Position numbers and translations under genes: made by a program
The notes under the pieces: generated by a model
The model's input: only the letters and a program-made list of their open reading frames with translations
Told to the model about the DNA's origin: nothing
Database searches by the model: none
Assembly (NCBI GenBank): GCA_945913285.1
Contig: CAMEDD010000014.1
Location: forward strand, 1-61,250
Direction of reading: 5' to 3'
Origin: Candidatus Sulfopaludibacter sp. SbA3
Lineage (GTDB): Bacteria > Pseudomonadota > Alphaproteobacteria > Caulobacterales > Hyphomonadaceae
DNA: 61,250 nucleotides
Shown: in pieces, positions 1 through 9,085 of the stretch
Position numbering within the stretch: position 1 is the first letter of the stretch
How the letters are laid out: each line of letters begins with the position of its first letter

Positions 1-502
1 GATGAACTTCCCGCGCTTCAACAAGATGAAGGGCATGGGCCAGATCGTCACCTGGTCGATCCGCGACGAGTCGCTACACTGCGAAGGCATGATCAAGCTT
101 TTCCACGCCTTCTGTGCGGAAACCGGCGTGATGACCGACGCGCTACGCGAGAAGATCCGCGAATGCTGCCGCACCGTGATCGCGCTGGAAGACAAGTTCA
201 TCGACCTCGCCTTCGAGATGGGCCCGGTCGAAGGCATGACGCCGGCAGACATCAAGAACTACATCCGCTACATCGCCGACTGGCGCCTCGGCCAGCTGAA
301 GCTCGAGCCGATCTACGGCATCACCAAACACCCGCTGCCCTGGCTGTCGGAAATCCTCAACGGCGTCGAACACGCCAACTTCTTCGAGCAGCGCGCCACT
401 GAATACTCCAAAGGCGCCACGAAGGGCGACTGGCATGGCGATGACGGCGTCTGGGGCCGCTTCGACGAACGCCGCAAGAGAGAAAGTGTACAGGCGGAGT
501 AA
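1..502 (+). CDS. nrdB: Ribonucleoside-diphosphate reductase beta subunit, C-terminal part (cut by window edge)
   Basis: Class I ribonucleotide reductase small subunit, which carries the di-iron/tyrosyl-radical site used to make dNTPs. Only about the last 166 residues are present and the frame is open at the left edge, so the N-terminus lies outside the window. The segment GQIVTWSIRDESLHCEGM holds the E-x2-H iron-binding pair of the ferritin-like fold. The later WLSEILNGVEHANFFEQRATEYSKG stretch is typical of the bacterial R2 C-terminal region. The stop is TAA at 500-502. No partner nrdA is visible because the gene is truncated. Confidence 0.93.
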   Translation, partial: MNFPRFNKMKGMGQIVTWSIRDESLHCEGMIKLFHAFCAETGVMTDALREKIRECCRTVIALEDKFIDLAFEMGPVEGMTPADIKNYIRYIADWRLGQLKLEPIYGITKHPLPWLSEILNGVEHANFFEQRATEYSKGATKGDWHGDDGVWGRFDERRKRESVQAE

Positions 503-538
503 GCCCGCAAATACAACCTCCATCGCCTGATTAAAGCG

Positions 539-815
539 TCAGAACGACGCCCGAAGCGTGATCCCGAACGTACGCGGATCGCCCGGCTGGCCGACATAGA
601 GTCCAGAATTACCCGGCTGTGCGGCGAGGAGTTCAAAATACTCCTCGTCGAGCAGGTTCTTGCTCCAAAAGAACACATCCCAGCCATTGTCACTGCGGAA
701 TCCCATTCGCCCATCGAGCAGAGCGTAGCCGTCCACGGTCAGGAAATCCGACTCTGTCGGGCTCGAGGAAAAGTCGGACCGGGAGAAGGCATCGAGCGCC
801 GTAAAGTATTCGCCG
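539..815 (-). pseudogene. C-terminal remnant of a TonB-dependent outer-membrane receptor
   Basis: The minus-strand frame ending at the stop at 539-541 encodes about 91 residues that read like the last beta-strands of a TonB-dependent receptor: a VDGYALLDGRMGFRSDNGW strand, a WSKNLLDEEYFE strand, the GDPRTFGITLRASF end and the terminal Phe needed for outer-membrane insertion. Upstream of about position 815 the frame loses all resemblance to a barrel, and no plug domain, TonB box or signal peptide follows. I read it as the surviving 3' end of a deleted receptor gene. It lies directly against another gene fragment (841-963), which marks a deletion or rearrangement scar between nrdB and dnaX. Confidence 0.75.
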
Positions 816-840
816 CTGCGCCGATTGCACCAGCAAGCAG

Positions 841-963
841 GCCTGCCTGATCCGGAAAGTGTTCGCAGACGTGGCCGAATCGACCCGCGCGATCCTCGAC
901 ACCGCCACCTTCGCCGACGCCCTCGCAGGCCGCGCCCCACTGACCGGCGCCGATCTCGCCTGA
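841..963 (+). pseudogene. Orphan C-terminal fragment of an unidentified protein
   Basis: This plus-strand stretch is open from a stop at 802-804 and reads as about 40 residues with protein-like composition (RKVFADVAESTRAILDTATF then ADALAGRAPLTGADLA), ending in TGA at 961-963. It has no start codon or ribosome-binding site. It begins where the receptor remnant on the other strand ends. It looks like the tail of a gene whose 5' part was lost. I do not recognise the family. It could be chance open reading in GC-rich DNA, so confidence is low. Confidence 0.35.
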
Positions 964-1020
964 GACTGGCTGCTGCGCCATTTGCCCCGGCGGCCCTCCC
1001 CGGCTAGTGTCGGCCCCACG

Positions 1021-2751
1021 ATGAGCTCAGACGATTCCTCCACAGGCGATGACGCCTCCGGCGCCCTGTTTGGCGGCGATGCCCCCGCACGCGCGGGCGC
1101 CTACGAGGTGCTCGCGCGCAAATACCGCCCGCGCCGCTTCGAGGACCTGATCGGCCAGGAAGCCATGGTCCGCACGCTTTCGAACGCGTTCGAGACGGGC
1201 CGGATCGCGCACGGCTTTATGCTGACCGGCGTGCGCGGCGTCGGCAAGACGACCACCGCCCGCCTCCTCGCCCGCGCCTTGAACTTCGAGCCGAAGGACG
1301 CGCCCGCCAAAGGCAAGAAGGCGAAAGGGGAAGCGGTCTCCGGCCCGAGTATTCATCTCGACCCGCCGGGCGTGCATTGCGACGCGATCATGCGCGGCCT
1401 GCATCCCGATGTGCTGGAACTCGACGCGGCCTCGCGCACCGGCGTTGCCGACATGCGCGACTTGCTCGATTCGTCCCGGTACGGTCCAGTTTCGGCGCGC
1501 TTCAAGGTGTACATTATCGACGAAGTGCACATGCTGTCGACGGCAAGCTTCAACGCGCTTCTCAAGACGCTGGAAGAACCGCCGCCGCACCTCAAGTTCA
1601 TTTTCGCGACGACCGAGATCCGCAAGGTACCCGTCACAGTCCTTTCTCGTTGCCAGCGCTTTGACCTGAAACGCCTCGACACGCCCGTCCTCGCAGCCCA
1701 TCTCGGGCGGGTGGCAACGAACGAGAAGGCGCGCGTTTCCGAAGAAGCCCTCGCCCTCGTCGCCCGCGCAGCCGAAGGCTCGGTGCGCGATGCGCTCTCG
1801 CTGCTCGACCAGGCAATTGTTCAGACACCGGATGGCGAAGTCTCCGGCGCCGCCGTCCGCGACATGCTCGGGCTTGGCGACCGGACACGGCTTTATGACG
1901 TGTTTGAGAAAGCCATCACGTCCGACGCCAAAGGCGCGCTCGCCGAAGTGAAGGATCAGGTCGCCGGCGGCGCCGATCCGGCGGTGGTCCTCAAAGACCT
2001 TCTCGATATCGCCGCCGATGTCTCCGTGGCGCAGGCGACAGGCGATGCCTGGGCGCCCGCCGGACCGGCCGACTGGGCGAGCCGCACGCGCGCGATGGCC
2101 CAGCGTCTTACGCCGGCGCAGGCGGCGCGCACCTGGCAGCTTTTGCTCTCCGGGTACAGCGACCTGCAGATCGCCCCTGATCCTGCAACGGCGCTGAACA
2201 TGATCATCCTGCGCCTTTCTGCAGCATCTGGTCTTCCGTCTCCGGAGGAAGCCGCCCGCATGATTGCCGAAGGTACCCGTCCGCCGGGAAAGCCTGATCG
2301 CCCTCTTGAGGCCTCGCCGAACGGGCCCGGCGGGATTGCCAGCTTTGCCGATATCGTCAGCGCACTGACCGATGCCCGCGAGGTCGCCCTTCAGGTCGAT
2401 ACCGAGCGGTTCGTGAGGTTCGCCTCCGTCAGCGCCGGACAAATGCGCTACGCCCTTGCGCCCGGCGCGCCGCCCGGACTTGCCGGCCGCCTCAAGTCAT
2501 TTCTGGATCACGAGACCGGCCTAGACTGGCGGATCGAGGAATCCGAGACCGATGCCGAATCCCTGCGCGAGCGCGAGCGGCGCGAGAAAGCCGAACGCAT
2601 CGCCGACGCCGCGCAGCATCCGCTGATCGCCGCCACCCTTAAAGCTATTCCCGGCGCCGTCATCCTCGATGTGGTGGACGACACAGCGGCCATTGAAAAT
2701 CCGGCCGTGCCCGACAATGTAATCCACTTGAAGACGCGCCGGCCCGGCTGA
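1021..2751 (+). CDS. dnaX: DNA polymerase III subunit gamma/tau
   Basis: Clamp-loader ATPase that loads the sliding clamp and couples the polymerases at the fork. The AAA+ core follows a roughly 25-residue N-terminal extension: LARKYRPRRFEDLIGQ box, Walker A GVRGVGKTT, Walker B IIDEVHM, the SRCQRF arginine-finger region, then a C-terminal tau-like region to residue 576. The zinc module normally following Walker A (four Cys) is missing: between NFEP and DAASRTG only one Cys (GVHC) remains, and a Lys-rich PAKGKKAKGE insert is present. I chose ATG 1021 because the in-frame ATG at 982 adds only low-complexity sequence. It is first in dnaX-ybaB-bciB-recR, with a 12-nt gap to ybaB. Confidence 0.95.
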   Translation: MSSDDSSTGDDASGALFGGDAPARAGAYEVLARKYRPRRFEDLIGQEAMVRTLSNAFETGRIAHGFMLTGVRGVGKTTTARLLARALNFEPKDAPAKGKKAKGEAVSGPSIHLDPPGVHCDAIMRGLHPDVLELDAASRTGVADMRDLLDSSRYGPVSARFKVYIIDEVHMLSTASFNALLKTLEEPPPHLKFIFATTEIRKVPVTVLSRCQRFDLKRLDTPVLAAHLGRVATNEKARVSEEALALVARAAEGSVRDALSLLDQAIVQTPDGEVSGAAVRDMLGLGDRTRLYDVFEKAITSDAKGALAEVKDQVAGGADPAVVLKDLLDIAADVSVAQATGDAWAPAGPADWASRTRAMAQRLTPAQAARTWQLLLSGYSDLQIAPDPATALNMIILRLSAASGLPSPEEAARMIAEGTRPPGKPDRPLEASPNGPGGIASFADIVSALTDAREVALQVDTERFVRFASVSAGQMRYALAPGAPPGLAGRLKSFLDHETGLDWRIEESETDAESLRERERREKAERIADAAQHPLIAATLKAIPGAVILDVVDDTAAIENPAVPDNVIHLKTRRPG

Positions 2752-2763
2752 CGGAGTGACCAC

Positions 2764-3087
2764 ATGAAAGACCTTGCCCAGATCATGCAGCAGGCGCAGG
2801 CCATGCAGGCGAAGATGACCGAAGTGCAAGCCAAGATCGAGGCTACCGAAGCCGACGGCGTGGCGGGCGCCGGCCTCGTCCGCGTCAAGCTCAGAGGCAA
2901 GGGCGAACTCGTCTCGCTCTCCATCGACAAGAGCCTCATGGGTGATGACCCCGAGATCATCGAGGACCTGATCAAGGCCGCACATGCCGACGCGCGACGT
3001 CGTCTGGACCAGGCGATGGACGACGCGATGCGCGCGGCAACGGCCGGCTTTGGCGGGCTGATGCCCGGATTCAAGCTGCCTTTCTGA
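2764..3087 (+). CDS. ybaB: YbaB/EbfC-family nucleoid-associated DNA-binding protein
   Basis: Small (107 aa) dimeric DNA-binding protein normally encoded between dnaX and recR. It starts MKDLAQIMQQAQAMQAKM, the usual amphipathic N-terminal helix, followed by the beta-sheet region (GLVRVKLRGKGELVSLSID) and a C-terminal helix. It ends in a Gly/Pro-rich tail GGLMPGFKLPF. It lies 12 nt after dnaX in the same orientation, so it is probably cotranscribed. Length and order match the conserved family. Confidence 0.93.
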   Translation: MKDLAQIMQQAQAMQAKMTEVQAKIEATEADGVAGAGLVRVKLRGKGELVSLSIDKSLMGDDPEIIEDLIKAAHADARRRLDQAMDDAMRAATAGFGGLMPGFKLPF

Positions 3088-3105
3088 TCTATTGCGTTCA
3101 CCCGA

Positions 3106-4317
3106 ATGACCGAACCTCCCTACACACCCGACCTGCGCGCCCCCGAACCACGCGGTCTGTGCACCGATTGCGGCGTCTCGCGGATGGCAGACGCAAAGGC
3201 CTGCGGGCGCGCCTGTCAGTTCATCCAGCCCGACTATCCCGCGCAGGAAATTCGTCTGCATGGCCGGATGCGCGATGATCAGATGGCGGACGAAACGCAT
3301 TTCGGTGTATTCCGACGGATGATCCGTGCGCGGCTGTCTCCCGCCAAGACCGGCGCGCAATGGACCGGCATTGCCACCACGCTGGGTGAGCGCCTCTTGG
3401 CGACCGGCGAGGTAGAAGCGGTGCTGGCGGTTGCGCCGGACCCGGCGGACCGGTGGAAGCCAAAGCCGGTGGTCGTCACCCGGGCTGAGGACATGGCCCA
3501 GTGCCGGGGCATGAGGATGGGGTATTCGCCGCTCGTCGCCCTGATGGAAGAGGTCGCGGCGCGCGGATTCAAGCGCATCGCGCTGATTGGCATCCCCTGC
3601 CAGGTCTATGCGCTGCGCGCGCTGGAGGCCGAGTATGGCCTCGAGAAGCTTTACGTCATTGGCACCCCCTGCTCTGACAATACGACCACGGAGAATTTCC
3701 ACGATTTCCTGAAACTGCTTGATCCGGCACCAGAGACGATCTCATATCTGGAGTTCCGCGCCGACTTCCGTGTGGAGCTGCGCTTTGATGATGGCCGCCA
3801 GCGGCTGATCCCGTTCCTGTCACTGCCCATCTCCAAGCTGCCGCGCGACTTCTTTCCGCTGACGTGCCGCACCTGCGTGGACTATACCAATGCCCTCAGT
3901 GACCTGACGGTCGGTTATATGGCCGGCGAAGGGGAGCAGTGGCTGATCGTTCGCAATGACCGCGGCGAGGAACTGGTCAGCCTTCTGGGCGATGCGCTGA
4001 TAACGTCCGAACCCGGATCGAAAGGCAAGCGGGCACCGCATGTGGCCGCCTTCATCAAGAATGTGGAGCTTGCGGCCGGCGGTCTTCCCTTGCGGTCGAT
4101 GCCGAACTGGGTACGTCCGCTGGTCTCGTTCCTGCAGCCGCGGATCGGCCCCAAGGGCCTCGAGTTCGCGCGCACGCGCCTTGAAATGAAGGCAGCGGAA
4201 ACGGTGATCCACCTTCGCCGCGAGGAGCCGGCGAAGCTGAAGAACATGGTGCCGGCGCATGTCTGGAAACTGCTGGAAGCCTATGGAATTTCCCCGAAAG
4301 ATGGGGAGCGAAAGTAG
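3106..4317 (+). CDS. bciB: BciB-type divinyl (proto)chlorophyllide 8-vinyl reductase (F420H2-hydrogenase beta-like Fe-S flavoprotein)
   Basis: Predicted ferredoxin-dependent FAD/4Fe-4S reductase that converts the C8-vinyl group of (bacterio)chlorophyll precursors to ethyl. The 403-aa length fits BciB. An N-terminal Cys cluster (LCTDCGVSR and CGRACQF) is followed by the flavin-binding core (IALIGIPCQVYALRALE, IGTPCSDNTTTENF) and the C-terminal FPLTCRTCVDYTNALSDLTVGYMAG motif shared by BciB and hydroxymethyl-chlorophyll a reductases. It sits 18 nt after ybaB and 3 nt before recR, splitting a replication/repair operon. No bchJ or bciA is seen in the photosynthesis cluster about 6 kb away, so this gene probably supplies that step. 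A different F420-hydrogenase-beta-family activity remains possible. Confidence 0.8.
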   Translation: MTEPPYTPDLRAPEPRGLCTDCGVSRMADAKACGRACQFIQPDYPAQEIRLHGRMRDDQMADETHFGVFRRMIRARLSPAKTGAQWTGIATTLGERLLATGEVEAVLAVAPDPADRWKPKPVVVTRAEDMAQCRGMRMGYSPLVALMEEVAARGFKRIALIGIPCQVYALRALEAEYGLEKLYVIGTPCSDNTTTENFHDFLKLLDPAPETISYLEFRADFRVELRFDDGRQRLIPFLSLPISKLPRDFFPLTCRTCVDYTNALSDLTVGYMAGEGEQWLIVRNDRGEELVSLLGDALITSEPGSKGKRAPHVAAFIKNVELAAGGLPLRSMPNWVRPLVSFLQPRIGPKGLEFARTRLEMKAAETVIHLRREEPAKLKNMVPAHVWKLLEAYGISPKDGERK

Positions 4318-4320
4318 GTT

Positions 4321-4926
4321 ATGTCCCAACGCTCGGCCGGTCCCGAACTCCTTCGTCTGATTGACCTGATCGCAAAGCTGCCCGGTCTCGGACCGCGTTC
4401 GGCGCGGCGCGTGGCACTGCATCTCCTGAAGCGCAACGAGCAGCTACTGAAGCCGCTCGCTGAGGCGATGGCGGAGGCGGGTGCAAAGATCCAGAAGTGC
4501 GAGACCTGCGGAAACTATGACACGGTACAGCCTTGCGCGGTGTGCCAGCTGCCGGGGCGCGACGATACGCTGATCTGCGTGGTCGAGGACGTGCCGGACC
4601 TCTGGGCACTGGAACGCGGCGGGGCTTTCCGCGGGCGTTATCATGTGCTTGGCGGCGTGCTGTCGGCGATTGACGGGATCGGACCCTCGGACCTTGGCAT
4701 TGCATCGCTGGTGCGCCGGATCGAGGCGGGCGGTGTGCGCGAAGTGATCCTTGGACTGAATGCCACGGTCGATGGCCAGACCACGGCGCATTACATTGCC
4801 GACCAGCTGGCGGGCAAAGGCGTGGACGTGACGCGGCTGGCGCACGGGATGCCGGTTGGGGGGGAGCTCGATCATCTGGATGACGGGACACTGGCGGCGG
4901 CGCTGCGATCGCGGCGCGGGGTTTGA
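4321..4926 (+). CDS. recR: Recombination mediator RecR
   Basis: RecFOR-pathway protein that helps load RecA on gapped DNA. It is 201 aa, the normal length. The N-terminal helix-hairpin-helix region ([21 protein letters not shown]) is followed by a zinc finger ([16 protein letters not shown]) and a Toprim domain ([14 protein letters not shown] to [20 protein letters not shown]). The gene begins 3 nt after bciB, so translation is probably coupled. A Rho-independent terminator lies about 240 nt downstream. Confidence 0.96.
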   Translation: MSQRSAGPELLRLIDLIAKLPGLGPRSARRVALHLLKRNEQLLKPLAEAMAEAGAKIQKCETCGNYDTVQPCAVCQLPGRDDTLICVVEDVPDLWALERGGAFRGRYHVLGGVLSAIDGIGPSDLGIASLVRRIEAGGVREVILGLNATVDGQTTAHYIADQLAGKGVDVTRLAHGMPVGGELDHLDDGTLAAALRSRRGV

Positions 4927-5163
4927 GGCTGCGCCTGCGGACGCAGAGGCCGGGCGCCGTGCGGTTGTGGCTGCGATTTTGGATCAGGGCGGCGCCGAGC
5001 TTGGAGCGGATTGCGCTGACGCCGTTCGCCTCGGCCGAGTGGGCCGCCCTTTTCTCCCGGAACAACGCCCGGCCACGTTTCCGCTCGCTCATCGCGTTGG
5101 AGCGGCCATCCCCAGCCTGGGATGCCCCTAACTTCGGGTTTCGAATTCCAGAAAAAATCAAAG

Positions 5164-5194
5164 AAGCCCCCTGCTGGCGCAGAGGGCTTTTTTT
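5164..5194 (+). terminator. Rho-independent terminator, probably bidirectional, between recR and typA
   Basis: Arms AAGCCCCCTG (5164-5173) and CAGAGGGCTT (5180-5189) pair with one mismatch and are followed on the plus strand by a seven-T run (5188-5194). On the opposite strand the hairpin is followed by a T-rich tract (complement of 5151-5165), so it can also end typA transcripts. The 237 nt between recR and the hairpin show no convincing gene. Confidence 0.75.
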
Positions 5195-5216
5195 GACCGA
5201 GGCCGGTCTTGTGGGC

Positions 5217-7049
5217 TCAGGCGTCCGCGCTGGTTTTCGACTGGCGCTTGCGGATATTCGGGTCGAGATGGACTTTCCGCAGGCGGATGGATTTCGGGGT
5301 GACTTCGACCAGTTCGTCGTCTGCGATATAGGCGAGGGATTTTTCCAGCGTCATCTGCAGGGGCGTCGTCAGGCGAACGGCTTCGTCCGTGCCCGAGGCG
5401 CGCATGTTCGTGAGCTTCTTGCCCTTTAGGACGTTCACTTCGAGGTCGTTGTCGCGGTTATGCTCGCCGACGATCATGCCGCCATAAACCTTCGTACCCG
5501 GATGGATCATCATCGGGCCCCGGTCTTCGAGGTTCCACAGCGCGAAGGCGACCGCCTCGCCCTGCTCCATCGCGATCAGCACGCCTGTGTGGCGGCCCTG
5601 GATCTTGCCCTTGTGGGGGGCGTATTCGTGGAAGATGCGGTTCATGATGGCCGTGCCGCGTGTGTCGGAGAGCAGCTCGCCCTGATAGCCGATCAGCCCG
5701 CGCGTCGGCGCGTGGAAGACGAGGCGCGTGCGGCCAACGCCCGAGGGGCGCATGTCGAGCATCTCGGCTTTGCGCTCGTTCATCTTCTGCACGACGATGC
5801 CGGAGTGTTCGTCATCCACGTCGATGATGACTTCCTCGATGGGCTCGAGTTTTTCGCCGGTGGGGCTCGTCTGCATGACGACCTGCGGGCGGGCGACGCC
5901 GAGTTCATAGCCTTCGCGGCGCATGGTTTCGATCAGCACCGCGAGCTGGAGTTCGCCCCGGCCGGAGACGGTGAACGCCTCGGCATCGGTGGCGCGCTCG
6001 ACCTTGAGGGCGACGTTGCCTTCGGCCTCTTTCTCGAGGCGGGCCCAGATCATCCGTGACGTTACTTTCGTGCCTTCGGTGCCGGCGAGCGGCGAGTCGT
6101 TGACGCGGAACATCATCGAGATGGTCGGCGGGTCGATCGGGCGCGCTTCGAGCGGCACGGTGACGGAGGGGTCGCAGAATGTGTCGGCGACGTTCGCCTT
6201 GGTCATGCCGGCGAGCGAGACGATGTCGCCTGCCTGGCCTTCATCCACAGGCACACGCTCCAGGCCGCGGAAGGCGAGTACTTTCGAGACCCGCCCCTGC
6301 TCCACGAGCTGGCCGTCACGCGACAGGACCTTGATCGACTGGTTCGGCTTCACGGTGCCGGACAGGATACGGCCCGTCAGGATGCGGCCCAGAAACGGGT
6401 CTGCGGAGATGGTGGTCGCGAGGAAGCGGAACGGGCCTTCCTCGACGCGGGGGACCGGGACGTGATCGACGACGAGTTGGAAGAGTTCGTCCATGTTGGC
6501 GGTCGGCGTCTCATACTGCTTCGACATCCAGCCATTCTTGGCCGAGCCGTAGAGGATCGGGAAATCGAGCTGTTCGTCGGTCGCGTCGAGGTTGGCGAAG
6601 AGGTCGAAACACTCGTTGACCACTTCGTCAGGACGGCGTTCCGGTTTGTCGATCTTGTTGACGGCAACGATGGGCTTCAGGCCACATTTCAGGGCCTTGG
6701 AAACCACGAACTTGGTCTGGGGCATAGGGCCTTCCGACGAGTCGACGAGCACGATGGCCCCATCCACCATGTCGAGGATACGCTCCACCTCGCCGCCGAA
6801 GTCGGCGTGGCCGGGCGTGTCGACGATGTTGATGCGGTAGCCGTTCCACTCAACCGAAGTGGTCTTGGCAAGGATGGTGATGCCGCGCTCGCGCTCGAGA
6901 TCGTTGGAGTCCATCATCCGCTCGGCGGTCTTCTCGTTCTGGCGGAAGGTGCCCGACTGTTTGAGAAGCTCGTCCACCAACGTGGTCTTGCCGTGGTCAA
7001 CGTGCGCGATGATGGCGATGTTGCGCATCTTTTCGATGGGAGTTGTCAT
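5217..7049 (-). CDS. typA: Ribosome-associated translational GTPase TypA/BipA
   Basis: Translation-factor-like GTPase involved in ribosome assembly and stress adaptation. It is 610 aa, full length for the family. G1 is [10 protein letters not shown], switch [17 protein letters not shown]4 NKID, followed by the EF-G-like domain II/III region and the BipA-specific C-terminal domain ([20 protein letters not shown], then [16 protein letters not shown]). It is transcribed alone on the minus strand, convergent with recR and divergent from the glycosyltransferase gene. Confidence 0.96.
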   Translation of the reverse strand: MTTPIEKMRNIAIIAHVDHGKTTLVDELLKQSGTFRQNEKTAERMMDSNDLERERGITILAKTTSVEWNGYRINIVDTPGHADFGGEVERILDMVDGAIVLVDSSEGPMPQTKFVVSKALKCGLKPIVAVNKIDKPERRPDEVVNECFDLFANLDATDEQLDFPILYGSAKNGWMSKQYETPTANMDELFQLVVDHVPVPRVEEGPFRFLATTISADPFLGRILTGRILSGTVKPNQSIKVLSRDGQLVEQGRVSKVLAFRGLERVPVDEGQAGDIVSLAGMTKANVADTFCDPSVTVPLEARPIDPPTISMMFRVNDSPLAGTEGTKVTSRMIWARLEKEAEGNVALKVERATDAEAFTVSGRGELQLAVLIETMRREGYELGVARPQVVMQTSPTGEKLEPIEEVIIDVDDEHSGIVVQKMNERKAEMLDMRPSGVGRTRLVFHAPTRGLIGYQGELLSDTRGTAIMNRIFHEYAPHKGKIQGRHTGVLIAMEQGEAVAFALWNLEDRGPMMIHPGTKVYGGMIVGEHNRDNDLEVNVLKGKKLTNMRASGTDEAVRLTTPLQMTLEKSLAYIADDELVEVTPKSIRLRKVHLDPNIRKRQSKTSADA

Positions 7050-7241
7050 GAGGAAGGCTTTCCGGCGGGCGGCGTTCGGGAGGAGAACGAGTGGATTTTC
7101 CGCGCACGTAGCAGAGGCCGCATGATTTGACCATGCCGATGCGGCAGGATGTAGGCGGACGCGGCTTGCCGCCCCGGGCGCGCATGGCCAGAATATTGCT
7201 CATCCCCGCCCACCCGTCCATGCAAGCTCCCGGAATTGACC

Positions 7242-8207
7242 ATGTTCGTCAGCGTTGTCCTGCCCTGCTACAATGGGGCATCAACCCTTCCCGAGATGCT
7301 CGATTCGCTCGTCCGGCAGACGTTTCAGGGCGAATGGGAACTGGTTTTCGTCAACAATGGCTCATCGGACGCATCGGTTGACATCGCGATGTCATACTGT
7401 GACCGGCTGCCCGTACGGGTCGTCGATGCCTATATTGGCACAGGACCGCGCGGCGGGGTTGCCCATTCCTACACGGCTGGCTTCGGGGCCGCGAAAGGCG
7501 GCCTGATTCTCACCTGCGAGTCTGGCGACGCACTGGCGCCGGATTATATGGAACGCATCGTTCAGGCACTCGAGACCGCAGATTTCGTTGCCCCGGCCAT
7601 CGACTACGAATTGCTCAATCCGCCCGGACTGACCTGGGGCAAGGATCAAGGCCAGCAGAGCCGGACTGCAGGCCTGCCAGACTTTGCCGGCCCCTTGTGG
7701 CTGCCATTTGCCTCCTTCTGCGCGATCGGCATGCGCCGAACCTGCTACGAGCGCGTCGGTGATCCGAGCGATTCGATGGGCGGCGGGCTCGATGTGGATT
7801 ATTGCTGGCGGGTGCAGCTGGCGGGCATGAAGATCACCTTCGTGCCAGACGCCGTGGCGCACTACCGGCTGAGGCATACGGCAAAGGCGCGGTTCCGGCA
7901 GGCCGAAGGTTGGGGGCGGACCCAGGTCAGCCTGCTGCTGCGATACGGCCTGCGGCCCTGGCCGCGATATCTCGCCTATGTCCTGTTTTACCTTGCCAAG
8001 TCCACGTTGGCGCTGGCTCTGGGCACGATCAGTGGCCGGCGGCCGTTCGCTTACTGGACCTGGAACGTCGGCTATGCCTGGGGGCAACTGCAATCCGTGC
8101 CGTTGTTGATGCGGGCGCACGCCCGAGGACACAAACCTGATGCCGATATCCTGGCCGGCCGCCCGCCGGCTGGCCCGCAAACCCTGATCCCGATTCCGGA
8201 CGCTTGA
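7242..8207 (+). CDS. Family 2 glycosyltransferase
   Basis: Predicted GT-A fold sugar transferase of 321 aa. The N-terminus MFVSVVLPCYNGASTLPEML, then ELVFVNNGSSDAS, is the typical nucleotide-sugar-binding start of GT2 enzymes. The acidic stretch ESGDALAPDY stands where the DxD motif is expected, and GGGLDVDYCWRVQLAG fits the ED/W acceptor motif. A C-terminal hydrophobic segment (LAYVLFYLAKSTLALALGT) suggests membrane association. ATG 7242 is preferred over the in-frame TTG six bases upstream. Acceptor and pathway are unknown; no polysaccharide genes are adjacent. Confidence 0.85.
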   Translation: MFVSVVLPCYNGASTLPEMLDSLVRQTFQGEWELVFVNNGSSDASVDIAMSYCDRLPVRVVDAYIGTGPRGGVAHSYTAGFGAAKGGLILTCESGDALAPDYMERIVQALETADFVAPAIDYELLNPPGLTWGKDQGQQSRTAGLPDFAGPLWLPFASFCAIGMRRTCYERVGDPSDSMGGGLDVDYCWRVQLAGMKITFVPDAVAHYRLRHTAKARFRQAEGWGRTQVSLLLRYGLRPWPRYLAYVLFYLAKSTLALALGTISGRRPFAYWTWNVGYAWGQLQSVPLLMRAHARGHKPDADILAGRPPAGPQTLIPIPDA

Positions 8208-8240
8208 CGTGGCGCGCCCGCGGCGCCAGCACGGTGCGGC

Positions 8241-9005
8241 ATGGCACCTGCGTTCACCCCTTCCCCGCTGCTGACCGGACTTGCCGGGCTTTCCCATGGT
8301 TTCTTCGGCCGGCAGGGCGGCGTCTCGACCGGGGACTATGACAGCCTGAATGCCGGCGAAGGCTCCAGCGATGCGCCCCGCAATGTCGCCGAAAACCGGG
8401 CAAGGATCGCGGGCGCCATGGGCGCAAGGTGGCTGCTGTCATGCTACCAGGTGCATTCACCGGACGTGGTGCGGGTCACTGCGCCCTGGGACGAGCGGCC
8501 GAAGGCGGACGCCATGGTGACAGACCGGCCGGGGTTCGGGCTCTGCGTCCTGTCAGCGGACTGTACGCCGGTCCTGTTTGCGGACCCAGATGCGGGCGTG
8601 ATCGGCGCCGCCCATGCCGGCTGGAAAGGCGCGCTGGCGGGTGTCCTGCAGCGCACGGTCGACGCGATGGAGGCGCTCGGCGCACAGCGCAGCCGTATCC
8701 GGGCGGCCATCGGGCCCACGATACAGCAGGCAAGCTATGAAGTCGGCCCGGAGTTCCGGGACGCATTCCTCGCCGCCCACGCCAGCAGCGAGGACCTTTT
8801 CATTCCCGGCCAGGGCGACCGGCTGCACTTTGATCTGCCGGGCTTCTGCGCCCGCCAGCTCGCCGGCGCGGGGCTCGCCCGTGTGGACAATCTCGGCCAC
8901 GACACCTGCGCGCAGGAAGACATCTACTTCTCGAACCGGCGCCGCAACCTGCGCGGTGAGGCCGATTACGGCCGCAATGCTTCGGTGATCGTAATTCCTG
9001 AGTGA
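8241..9005 (+). CDS. pgeF: PgeF/YfiH-family purine nucleosidase-type enzyme (laccase domain, DUF152)
   Basis: Cytoplasmic metal-dependent enzyme of the family once called multicopper polyphenol oxidase and now linked to purine nucleoside phosphorolysis/deamination and peptidoglycan editing. It is 254 aa. Conserved metal/catalytic signatures are visible: [38 protein letters not shown], and the C-terminal [19 protein letters not shown]. It lies 33 nt after the glycosyltransferase and 80 nt before prs on the same strand, possibly cotranscribed. Confidence 0.9.
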   Translation: MAPAFTPSPLLTGLAGLSHGFFGRQGGVSTGDYDSLNAGEGSSDAPRNVAENRARIAGAMGARWLLSCYQVHSPDVVRVTAPWDERPKADAMVTDRPGFGLCVLSADCTPVLFADPDAGVIGAAHAGWKGALAGVLQRTVDAMEALGAQRSRIRAAIGPTIQQASYEVGPEFRDAFLAAHASSEDLFIPGQGDRLHFDLPGFCARQLAGAGLARVDNLGHDTCAQEDIYFSNRRRNLRGEADYGRNASVIVIPE

Positions 9006-9085
9006 ATCCAGTTTTCCGTGGCTTGCGACTCGCGGGCGCCTGTTACAAAAGCGTCGCGGACAGGCCAGAAGGTGAGCGACGCGTC

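Noticed and set aside
1027..2442. 471-codon minus-strand frame opposite dnaX
   Set aside because: Shadow of dnaX, with no homology-like features.
4319..5161. 280-codon minus-strand frame opposite recR
   Set aside because: Arg/Pro/Ala-rich shadow of recR with no recognisable motif.
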